Below are positions 1 to 5,575 of a DNA stretch of 6,475 bases, piece by piece; position 1 is the stretch's first letter, and each line of letters opens with the position of its first letter. The position numbers were made by a program, and so were the translations under genes. Under the pieces are notes generated by a model. That model saw only the letters and a list, made by a program, of their open reading frames with translations, had not been told where the DNA came from and did no database searches. This DNA is from an uncultured bacterium (lineage in GTDB: Bacteria; Krumholzibacteriota; Krumholzibacteriia; LZORAL124-64-63): assembly GCA_903847545.1 (NCBI GenBank), contig CAINDZ010000245.1, forward strand, positions 1-6,475, read 5' to 3'.

Positions 1-972
1 CTGAAGGCCCGTTTCTGCGTCGAGGGGCGGCGCCTGTTGAAGGCGTTCTGCGCCGACGCCGGCGTCGAGTACCGCGAGTGCGGCAAGCTCATCGTCGCCA
101 CCGGCGAGGCCGAGCTGCCCGAACTCGAGCGCCTGCTGGCGCTGGGCCGGGCCAACGGCGTCGAGGACCTCGAGCTGCTGGACGGCCCGGCGCTGCGGCG
201 ACTGGAACCCGAGGTGACGGCCTGCGCCGCGCTGCACTCGCCGCGCACGGGCATCGTCGACGCCGAGGGCGCCGCGCGCGCGTGGGCCCACCTTTGCGCC
301 GGGCGTGGCGGGCAGGTGCTGACCTCGGCGCGCGTGGCCGGTCTGGCGCCGCAGCCGGGCGGCTGGCGTGTCGACATCGAGGCCACCGGCCACGGCCGTC
401 GCGAGGGATGGAGCCACACCAGCCGCCTGGTGGTCAATGCGGCGGGCCTGTACGCCGATCGCATCGCCGCGTTGGCCGGCGTCGACGTCGACGCGCGCGG
501 CTGGCGGCTGCACCTGGTCAAGGGCAACTACTTCTCGGTCTCGCCGGCCCACAACGGCCGCGTCGGCCGCCTGGTCTACCCCGCGCCGCCGGCCGACCAC
601 ACCAGCCTGGGCGTGCACGTGTGCCTGGACCTGGGCGGGCAGGTGCGGCTGGGCCCGGACGTGGAGCACCTGGACCGCGACCCGCGCGACACGGGTTTCG
701 ACTGGCGCGTGGACCCCGCGCGGCGCGGCGCCTTCCTGGACGGCGCGCGGCGCTTCCTGCCCTGGTTGAATAAGGAGGACCTGGAGCCGGGCATGAGCGG
801 CCTGCGACCCAAGCTCGTGCCGACCGGATTCGCGGACTTCGTCGTGCAGCTGGAGGACGGCGACCTGTCCGGGCTGGTAAACCTGGTGGGCATCGAGTCG
901 CCGGGGCTGACCAGCGCCGCGGCGCTGGCGCGCGAGGTGGCGCGGCTGCTGGACGAGGCGGGACTCTCATGA
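1..972 (+). CDS. lhgO: L-2-hydroxyglutarate oxidase/dehydrogenase (FAD-dependent), 5'-truncated by the window edge
   Basis: The reading frame is open from the first base, so the gene starts upstream. The 323 residues here are the C-terminal three quarters or so of a roughly 400-residue family, and the N-terminal FAD-binding GxGxxG region is missing. The first codons give LKARFCVEG, which matches the family's conserved stretch after the dinucleotide fold; a TTG at 37 could mimic a start but lies inside this homology. Family-like landmarks, numbered from the first codon, are CGKLIVAT (about 28-35), GIVDAEGAA (84-92), VNAAGLYADRIA (145-156), KGNYF (174-178), GLRPKL (267-272) and the terminal FAD-proximal NLVGIESPGLTSAAALA (294-310). 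The family oxidises L-2-hydroxyglutarate to 2-oxoglutarate and passes electrons to the membrane quinone pool, which repairs a metabolic by-product or serves lysine/glutarate catabolism. The stop overlaps the next start by 4 bp. A related DAO-family oxidoreductase is the main alternative. Confidence 0.92.
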   Translation: MKARFCVEGRRLLKAFCADAGVEYRECGKLIVATGEAELPELERLLALGRANGVEDLELLDGPALRRLEPEVTACAALHSPRTGIVDAEGAARAWAHLCAGRGGQVLTSARVAGLAPQPGGWRVDIEATGHGRREGWSHTSRLVVNAAGLYADRIAALAGVDVDARGWRLHLVKGNYFSVSPAHNGRVGRLVYPAPPADHTSLGVHVCLDLGGQVRLGPDVEHLDRDPRDTGFDWRVDPARRGAFLDGARRFLPWLNKEDLEPGMSGLRPKLVPTGFADFVVQLEDGDLSGLVNLVGIESPGLTSAAALAREVARLLDEAGLS

Positions 973-1655
973 GCCTGCTGCGCCGCGACCCGCAGCCGAT
1001 GTTCCGCGGCACCGGCGCGCACTGGCGCCGCCAGTACAGCCGGCGCGGGTTCCTGAAGCTGGGCGCGGCGGTGGCCGTCGCCGGCGTGGTCGTCTACTCG
1101 GGCGCCGACGAGCAGGTGGCGCGCCTGAACGAAGAGCACCCGGGCGGGGACGCCGCCGAGGGCGTGTCGCGCGTGGGCTACGAGCTGGGCCAGCGGCCGT
1201 GGTTCCTGGCGTGGGCCGGGCTGGCCGCCGTCGACGCGTGGCTGCGCTCGAATCCGCTGACGCGGTGGGGGCGCGCCAACTTCGAGGCGATGGTCATCGG
1301 CCTGCCCCTGCTGTGGACCGTGCAGCGCGTGCTGGGCGCCGACCGCCCCAGCGCCGAGCAGCCCACGCCTCACTGGCGCCCGTTCGCCACCGACCATGCC
1401 GCTTCGGGGCACGCCTTCATCGGCGCCGTGCCCTGGTTGAACGCCGCGCGCGCGGCCAACCTGCACCGCTGGCAGCCCGCGTTGAAGCTGGGCTCGACGC
1501 TGTCGGGGTGGTCGCGCCTGCACGACCGCAAGCACTACCTGTCCCAGGTCTGGCTGGGCTGGTTCCTCGCCTGGCAGGCGACCAACGCCGCGGGCTATCA
1601 TGGCGAGGAGCCGGTTACCGCCGCCGCGAACGACCCGAAGGAGCCTTCATGCTGA
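969..1655 (+). CDS. PAP2-superfamily (phosphatidic acid phosphatase type 2-like) protein with Tat signal
   Basis: This 228-residue protein has a near-perfect twin-arginine motif, SRRGFLK (residues 24-30), before a hydrophobic stretch (31-43). Export or membrane insertion through Tat is therefore likely, with a possible cleavage after SGA (44-46). The three PAP2 signature blocks follow with canonical spacing. Block 1 is Q119-x6-R126-P127, block 2 is A145-S-G-H148, and block 3 is S182-R183-x5-H189-x3-Q193. The phosphate-binding Arg126 and Arg183 and both catalytic-type histidines (148, 189) are kept. The usual first Lys is Gln, the Pro of PSGH is Ala, and the final Asp is Gln. Moderately hydrophobic stretches lie near 77-91, 105-118, 149-160 and 194-205. 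PAP2 enzymes remove phosphate from lipid phosphates, undecaprenyl diphosphate or similar substrates outside the cytoplasmic face. The substrate here is unknown, and the Gln changes may mark a subfamily. The ATG overlaps the upstream stop (ATGA) with a GAGG about 10 nt upstream, and its own end overlaps the protease start. Confidence 0.85.
   Translation: MSLLRRDPQPMFRGTGAHWRRQYSRRGFLKLGAAVAVAGVVVYSGADEQVARLNEEHPGGDAAEGVSRVGYELGQRPWFLAWAGLAAVDAWLRSNPLTRWGRANFEAMVIGLPLLWTVQRVLGADRPSAEQPTPHWRPFATDHAASGHAFIGAVPWLNAARAANLHRWQPALKLGSTLSGWSRLHDRKHYLSQVWLGWFLAWQATNAAGYHGEEPVTAAANDPKEPSC
1637..1643 (+). promoter_or_regulatory. Shine-Dalgarno site of the protease gene
   Basis: GAAGGAG lies five bases before the ATG at 1649 and inside the end of the PAP2 coding sequence. 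It fixes the protease start at 1649, even though the reading frame stays open far upstream to about 1199. The start also places a classical signal peptide at the very N-terminus. Confidence 0.85.
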
Positions 1656-3562
1656 CGTCACGCCGTGCATCGTCGCTGATCCCGTTGCTGTTGCTCGCGC
1701 TGGTGGCCGCAGTGCCGGCGCGGGCGGCCGTGCGCACGCTGGTCGTGCCGATGCCGTCGGTGGCCGACCTGGCCGTCGAGGACGCGGCGCGCGACGAGCA
1801 AGGGCAGCCCTGGCGCTTCGCCGTGCCCAACGAGGTGCGCGCGACGCCCGCCGGCGACGGCGCCTGGGAGCGCCTGGCCGACGGCTCGCGTCGCTGGCGG
1901 CTGGACGTCGAGTCCCCCGGCGCGCTGACGCTGAACCTGGGCTTCACCGTGTACTGGCTGCCGCAGGGCGCGACGCTGGCGCTGACGCCGCTGGGGGCGA
2001 CCGAGCCCGCGCTGGTCTTCAGCGACGCCGACAATGCCGATCACGGCCAGCTGTGGACGCCCGTGGTGCCCGGCGACGCGCTCACGATCGAGCTGACGCT
2101 GCCGGCCGCGGCGCGCCTGGAGCCCCTGCTGGAACTCGGCTTCGTCGGCAGCGGTTATCGCGGGCTGGGCGAGTCGCCGGCCGCGCGCGCGGCGAACGCG
2201 AAGTCGGGCCTCTGCAACATCGACGTCGCCTGCTCCGAGGGCGACCCCTGGCGGGAGGAGATCAACGCCGTGGGCGTCCTCTCGATCGGCGGGACCCTCA
2301 CCTGCACGGGAACGCTGGTCAACAACACATCGTTCGATGGCAAGCCTTACCTGTTGACCGCTTCACACTGCAACATCACCGGCCCGGTCGCGCCCTCGGT
2401 GGTCGCCTACTGGAACTACCAGAGCCCCACGTGCGGTCAGCATGGCGGAGGATCTCTGGCGCAGTTCACCAGCGGCTCGACGCTGCGCGCATCGTGGTCA
2501 GGCACCGACTTCACGCTGGTCGAGCTGGACGAGATGCCGGATCCCGCCTTCGGCGTCACCTATGCCGGCTGGAACCGCAGCGCCACGCCGCCGACGTCGG
2601 CCACCGCCATCCACCACCCGAATTGCGACGAGAAGAGCATATCGTTCGAGAACCAGGCGCTGCGCGTGACGACCTACCTGAACACGGCCGAACCGGGTGA
2701 CGGCACGCACCTGCGCATCACCGACTGGGACGCGGGCACCACCGAGCCGGGCTCGTCCGGGTCGCCGCTCTTCGACCAGGACCACCTCGTGGTCGGTCAG
2801 CTGCACGGCGGCTACGCGGCGTGCGGCAACGACCTGTCCGACTGGTACGGCTGGTTGAACCGCTCGTGGGCGGGCGGCGGCACGCCGGAGACGGCCCTCG
2901 CGGGCTGGCTCGACCCCGGCAACACCGGCGCCCAGACCGTGTCGCTGCTGGACCCGGCCGCCGGCGCGTTCACAGTGGCGCCCGCGGTCGACCTCGCCGA
3001 CAGCGTCTCGGTGGGCGGCCCGGTGGGCGCCGAAACGTGGGAATACCACCTGGCGGCCGCGGGCCTCGAGGCGTACCGCTACACGGCCGGCGTCAATGTC
3101 GACTGGCTGGACGTGTCCCCGGTCGGCGGCCTGGTGAGCACGGGTGCCGACACCGTCACCGTCAGCCTGGTGCCCGGCGCCGTGACAAGCCTGCCGGTGG
3201 GCGTGCACACCGCGACGATCACGATCGGCAACCCGAGCCTGGGAACCAGCGAGGTGCGCCACTTCACGCTGACCGTGCTGCCGGACGACCCGACCACGGT
3301 GCGGCTGGGCCCCAACCCGTTCCGCGACTTCGTCACCTGGCGGCTGGCGCTGCCGCAGGCGGCCCGGCTGACCTGGAGCGTGTACGACCTGGGCGGCCAC
3401 CTCGTGCGCGGGCCGGTCGCCGTGGACCTGCCCATCGGCGAGAGCGAGATCGCCTGGAACGGGCGCGACGGCTCCGGCCGGCGCCTGCCGTCGGGCGTCT
3501 ATGTGTGGCGCGCGGAAGCGCTGGGGCGTGAGGTGCGCGCGCGGGTGATCTGCGGCCGCTGA
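1649..3562 (+). CDS. Secreted lysyl endopeptidase-type serine protease (S1 fold) with C-terminal Ig-like and FlgD-like domains
   Basis: This 637-residue precursor begins with a Sec signal peptide (basic SRR, hydrophobic core 9-21, probable cleavage after ARA at 26). A probable N-terminal propeptide follows (27-185). The catalytic domain (about 186-435) closely resembles Achromobacter/Lysobacter lysyl endopeptidase: LCNIDVAC, TLTCTGTLVNN, LLTASHC, VAYWNYQSPTC, IHHPN, TEPGSSGSP and GQLHGG. The triad is His240, Asp287 and Ser370. The six cysteines of the family's three disulfides are present (189, 195, 219, 241, 262, 392), plus an extra Cys326. Asp398 in LSDWYG aligns with Asp225 of the Achromobacter enzyme, which selects Lys at P1, so cleavage after lysine is expected. 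The Trp that enhances that enzyme (W169) appears to be Tyr343 or absent. Residues about 440-543 form a BACON/Ig-like beta domain (DWLDVSPVGG, TVTVSLV, GVHTATITI). Residues about 550-634 form a FlgD-like Ig domain (GPNPF, GRDGSGRRLPSGVYVW), possibly used for surface sorting or attachment. The specificity is inferred; the protease family assignment is firm. Confidence 0.95.
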   Translation: MLTSRRASSLIPLLLLALVAAVPARAAVRTLVVPMPSVADLAVEDAARDEQGQPWRFAVPNEVRATPAGDGAWERLADGSRRWRLDVESPGALTLNLGFTVYWLPQGATLALTPLGATEPALVFSDADNADHGQLWTPVVPGDALTIELTLPAAARLEPLLELGFVGSGYRGLGESPAARAANAKSGLCNIDVACSEGDPWREEINAVGVLSIGGTLTCTGTLVNNTSFDGKPYLLTASHCNITGPVAPSVVAYWNYQSPTCGQHGGGSLAQFTSGSTLRASWSGTDFTLVELDEMPDPAFGVTYAGWNRSATPPTSATAIHHPNCDEKSISFENQALRVTTYLNTAEPGDGTHLRITDWDAGTTEPGSSGSPLFDQDHLVVGQLHGGYAACGNDLSDWYGWLNRSWAGGGTPETALAGWLDPGNTGAQTVSLLDPAAGAFTVAPAVDLADSVSVGGPVGAETWEYHLAAAGLEAYRYTAGVNVDWLDVSPVGGLVSTGADTVTVSLVPGAVTSLPVGVHTATITIGNPSLGTSEVRHFTLTVLPDDPTTVRLGPNPFRDFVTWRLALPQAARLTWSVYDLGGHLVRGPVAVDLPIGESEIAWNGRDGSGRRLPSGVYVWRAEALGREVRARVICGR

Positions 3563-3586
3563 GGCGCCGGCGTCAGCGCAGGCGCC
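3563..3586. terminator. Possible hairpin between convergent genes (weak)
   Basis: Two GGCGCC arms (3563-3568 and 3581-3586) can pair around a 12-base loop. Flanking GCGGCC (3552-3557) and GGCCGC (3594-3599) could extend the structure across both gene ends. It sits exactly where the two transcription units converge, with stop codons only 10 bp apart. No T tract follows on either strand, so it does not meet the usual intrinsic-terminator pattern. Short GC-rich pairs are also expected by chance at this base composition. Confidence 0.25.
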
Positions 3587-3959
3587 AGGCCGAGGCCGCG
3601 ACCAGCAGCCAGCCGGCAAGCAGGCACAACCCGCCCACCGGCGTGACCGCGCCCAGCGGGCGGATGTTCGTCAGCGTCATCACGTACAGGCTGCCGCTGA
3701 ACAGCACGATGCCCGCCAGGAAGCACCAGCCGGCGGCCGCGGGAAAGCGCCCGGTGGCCTGCGTCGCCAGCACGGCGACCAGGCCCAGCGCCAGCGCGTG
3801 GGCCAGGTGGTACTGCGTCCCGGTCTGCCACCACTGCAGGCGCAGCGCGCCGTCCGGCGCCGCGGCCAGGAACTTCTTCAGCCCGTGCGCCCCGAAGGCG
3901 CCCAGCGCCACGGCCAGGAACCCGTTCAGTCCGGTGATGATGAGCCAGAGCTTGGCCAC
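3573..3959 (-). CDS. DUF423 family small integral membrane protein (YgdD-like)
   Basis: This 128-residue protein starts at a GTG (3959-3957), chosen because AAAGGA lies eight bases upstream and family homology begins at the first residues (AKLWLIITGLNGFLAVALGAFGAHGLK). Hallmark DUF423 segments are GAFGAHGLK (20-28), QTGTQYHLAHALAL (45-58), FSGSLYVMTLT (87-97) and GAVTPVGGLCLLAGW (103-117). Four transmembrane helices are predicted by eye at about 4-23, 50-67, 76-96 and 104-124. The family is widespread in bacteria and its biochemical role is not established. The gene follows the emrB-type gene in the same orientation after 35 bp, so it may be transcribed with the efflux genes, but that does not show a role in efflux. 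The reading frame continues upstream into the exporter gene without homology, so a longer start is unlikely. Confidence 0.93.
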   Translation of the reverse strand: MAKLWLIITGLNGFLAVALGAFGAHGLKKFLAAAPDGALRLQWWQTGTQYHLAHALALGLVAVLATQATGRFPAAAGWCFLAGIVLFSGSLYVMTLTNIRPLGAVTPVGGLCLLAGWLLVAASAWRLR

Positions 3960-3967
3960 GGTCGCGG

Positions 3968-3973
3968 TCCTTT
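3968..3973 (-). promoter_or_regulatory. Shine-Dalgarno site of the DUF423 gene
   Basis: Read on the minus strand, AAAGGA lies eight bases before the GTG at 3959. It is the strongest ribosome-binding signal in the 35-bp gap and supports the GTG as the start, giving a protein of normal family length. Confidence 0.75.
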
Positions 3974-3994
3974 CGTGAGGTGACGTGCGCGCAG

Positions 3995-5575
3995 TTAATG
4001 TGCCGGCGGCGCCTCGCCCCGCTTGGCATGCCCGCCCAGCAGCAGCAGGAACGGCAGGAAACCGACGAACGTCAAGGTCAGCAGCCAGAAGACGTCGTTG
4101 TAGGCCAGCACCATGGCCTGTCCGCCCAGTTGCATGCCCAGCGTGCCCCACGCCATGTGCTGCGCCGTGGTCGGGTCCACGCCGGCGGCCGCGCCCAGCC
4201 CGTGCGTCATCGCCGTCAGGTTGGTCGCCAGCGCCGCGTTCGCGTTGTCCAGGTTCTCGGCCAGGTGGGCGCCGTGCACCTGCGCGTGGCGCGCCAGGAC
4301 CGTCGACGACATCGCGATGCCGACCGAGCCGCCCTCGTTGCGCAGCAGGTTGAACAGGCCCGTGGCCTGGCCCATCTGCTCGGGCCTGAGGCCCGCGAAC
4401 GCAACGGCGGTCAACGGCACGAAGATGAACCCCAGCCCGAACCCCTGCATCAGCCGCGGCACGGTCACGTACCGGAAGTCGACGCCCTGGTAGACGTGCT
4501 GCAGGATGACCAGGCAGGCGATGTTCAGTGCAACGCCGAAGGCGATCAGAAGCCGCGTGTCGACGCGCCCGATCAGGTTGCCGACGAAGGCCATCGCCAC
4601 CAGCGACATCAGGCCGCCCGGCGACAGCACCAGCCCCGCCAGGGTGGCCGTGTAGCCCAGCATGTGCTGCACGAACAGCGGCAGCATCGTGAACGAGCCG
4701 AACAGGCCGAAACCCAGCAGGAACATCAGCAGCGTGCCCACGAGGAACGGGCGACTGCGGAACACCCGCAGGTCCACGAGCGGTCGGGCGGCCGTCAGCG
4801 AGCGCCAGACGAACAGGGCCAGGCCCAGCACCGTCAGCAGCGCGTAGACCTGGATGCGCGGGCTGGCGAACCAGTCGTAGCGCTGGCCGCGGTTCAGCAG
4901 GATCTCAAGGCTGCCCAGCCCCAGCGCGATGAACAGGAAGCTGAGGTAGTCGATGCGCCCCTCGGGCCGCTTCACGTAGGGCGGGTCGACGATGAACAGG
5001 AAGCCGAGCAGGCCGCCGATCAGCCCCAGCGGCGCGTTGATGTAGAACACCCAGCGCCAGCCGATGGTGTCGGTGATGAACCCGCCCAGCGTGGGCCCGA
5101 CGATCGGGCCGAAGATGACGCCCACGCCGAACAGCGCCATCGCCTTGCCGTGCTCGTGCCGCGGGAACGACTCGAGCAGGATCGCCTGCGACATCGGCAC
5201 CATGGCGCCGCCCGCCAGGCCCTGCAGCACGCGCATCGCGATCAGCATGGGCAGCGACACCGCCGCGCCCGAGCCGATCGACGCCAGCGTGAACAGCACC
5301 AGGCAGGTCAGGTACGACCGCTTGCGCCCGAAGTAGTTGCCCAGCCAGCCGCTCAGCGGCAGGATGACGGCGTTGGCCACCAGGTACGACGTGATGACCC
5401 ACGTGATCTCGTCGACGCCGGCGCTGTACGTGCCCTGGATGTGCGGCAGCGAGACGTTGGCCACCGACGTGTCGATGACCTCCATCAGCGTGCCGATCAT
5501 GACGGTGCCCGCGACCAGGTACTTGTTGGGGGCCGGGCGCGCGGGAGCGGCGTCGAGGACGAGGGCGTCGCTCAT
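3995..5575 (-). CDS. emrB: DHA2-family (EmrB/QacA type) MFS multidrug efflux transporter
   Basis: This 526-residue inner-membrane proton-driven drug exporter is of normal length for the 14-helix DHA2 family. Family motifs in order are: helix-1 motif IDTSVANVSLPHI (34-46); motif A, GWLGNYFGRKR (76-86); motif B, RVLQGLAGGAMVP (115-127); antiporter motif C, GVIFGPIVGPTLGGF (152-166); then WRWVFYINAPLG (173-184). Later conserved pieces include RLMQGFGLGFIFVPL (374-388) and ATGLFNLLRNEGGSVGIA (404-421). A periplasmic loop rich in Ala and Asn (about 430-475) lies before the last helix. The ATG overlaps the stop of the upstream membrane fusion gene (ATGA), with a close GAGG, so the pair is probably translationally coupled. 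This is the standard emrA-emrB arrangement, in which the pump hands substrates to a fusion protein and an outer-membrane channel. The substrate cannot be read from sequence. Confidence 0.96.
   Translation of the reverse strand: MSDALVLDAAPARPAPNKYLVAGTVMIGTLMEVIDTSVANVSLPHIQGTYSAGVDEITWVITSYLVANAVILPLSGWLGNYFGRKRSYLTCLVLFTLASIGSGAAVSLPMLIAMRVLQGLAGGAMVPMSQAILLESFPRHEHGKAMALFGVGVIFGPIVGPTLGGFITDTIGWRWVFYINAPLGLIGGLLGFLFIVDPPYVKRPEGRIDYLSFLFIALGLGSLEILLNRGQRYDWFASPRIQVYALLTVLGLALFVWRSLTAARPLVDLRVFRSRPFLVGTLLMFLLGFGLFGSFTMLPLFVQHMLGYTATLAGLVLSPGGLMSLVAMAFVGNLIGRVDTRLLIAFGVALNIACLVILQHVYQGVDFRYVTVPRLMQGFGLGFIFVPLTAVAFAGLRPEQMGQATGLFNLLRNEGGSVGIAMSSTVLARHAQVHGAHLAENLDNANAALATNLTAMTHGLGAAAGVDPTTAQHMAWGTLGMQLGGQAMVLAYNDVFWLLTLTFVGFLPFLLLLGGHAKRGEAPPAH

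Noticed and set aside
37..39. TTG as a possible start of the oxidase gene.
   Set aside because: Conserved family sequence (LKARFCVEG) precedes it in frame from base 1, so the gene is cut by the window edge.
576..1601. A 341-codon minus-strand open frame opposite the oxidase and PAP2 genes.
   Set aside because: It has low-complexity Arg/Ala/Pro composition with no recognisable motif, and the opposite strand is fully explained by conserved proteins.
1199..1648. Upstream extension of the protease frame by 150 codons.
   Set aside because: The extension overlaps the PAP2 gene out of frame and is Arg/Ala-rich. It would bury the clear signal peptide at residue 1 of the ATG at 1649, which has its own GAAGGAG site.
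2498..3619. A 373-codon minus-strand open frame opposite the protease gene.
   Set aside because: It is rich in Arg, Ala, His and Val without conserved pattern, and is a shadow of the protease frame in GC-rich DNA.
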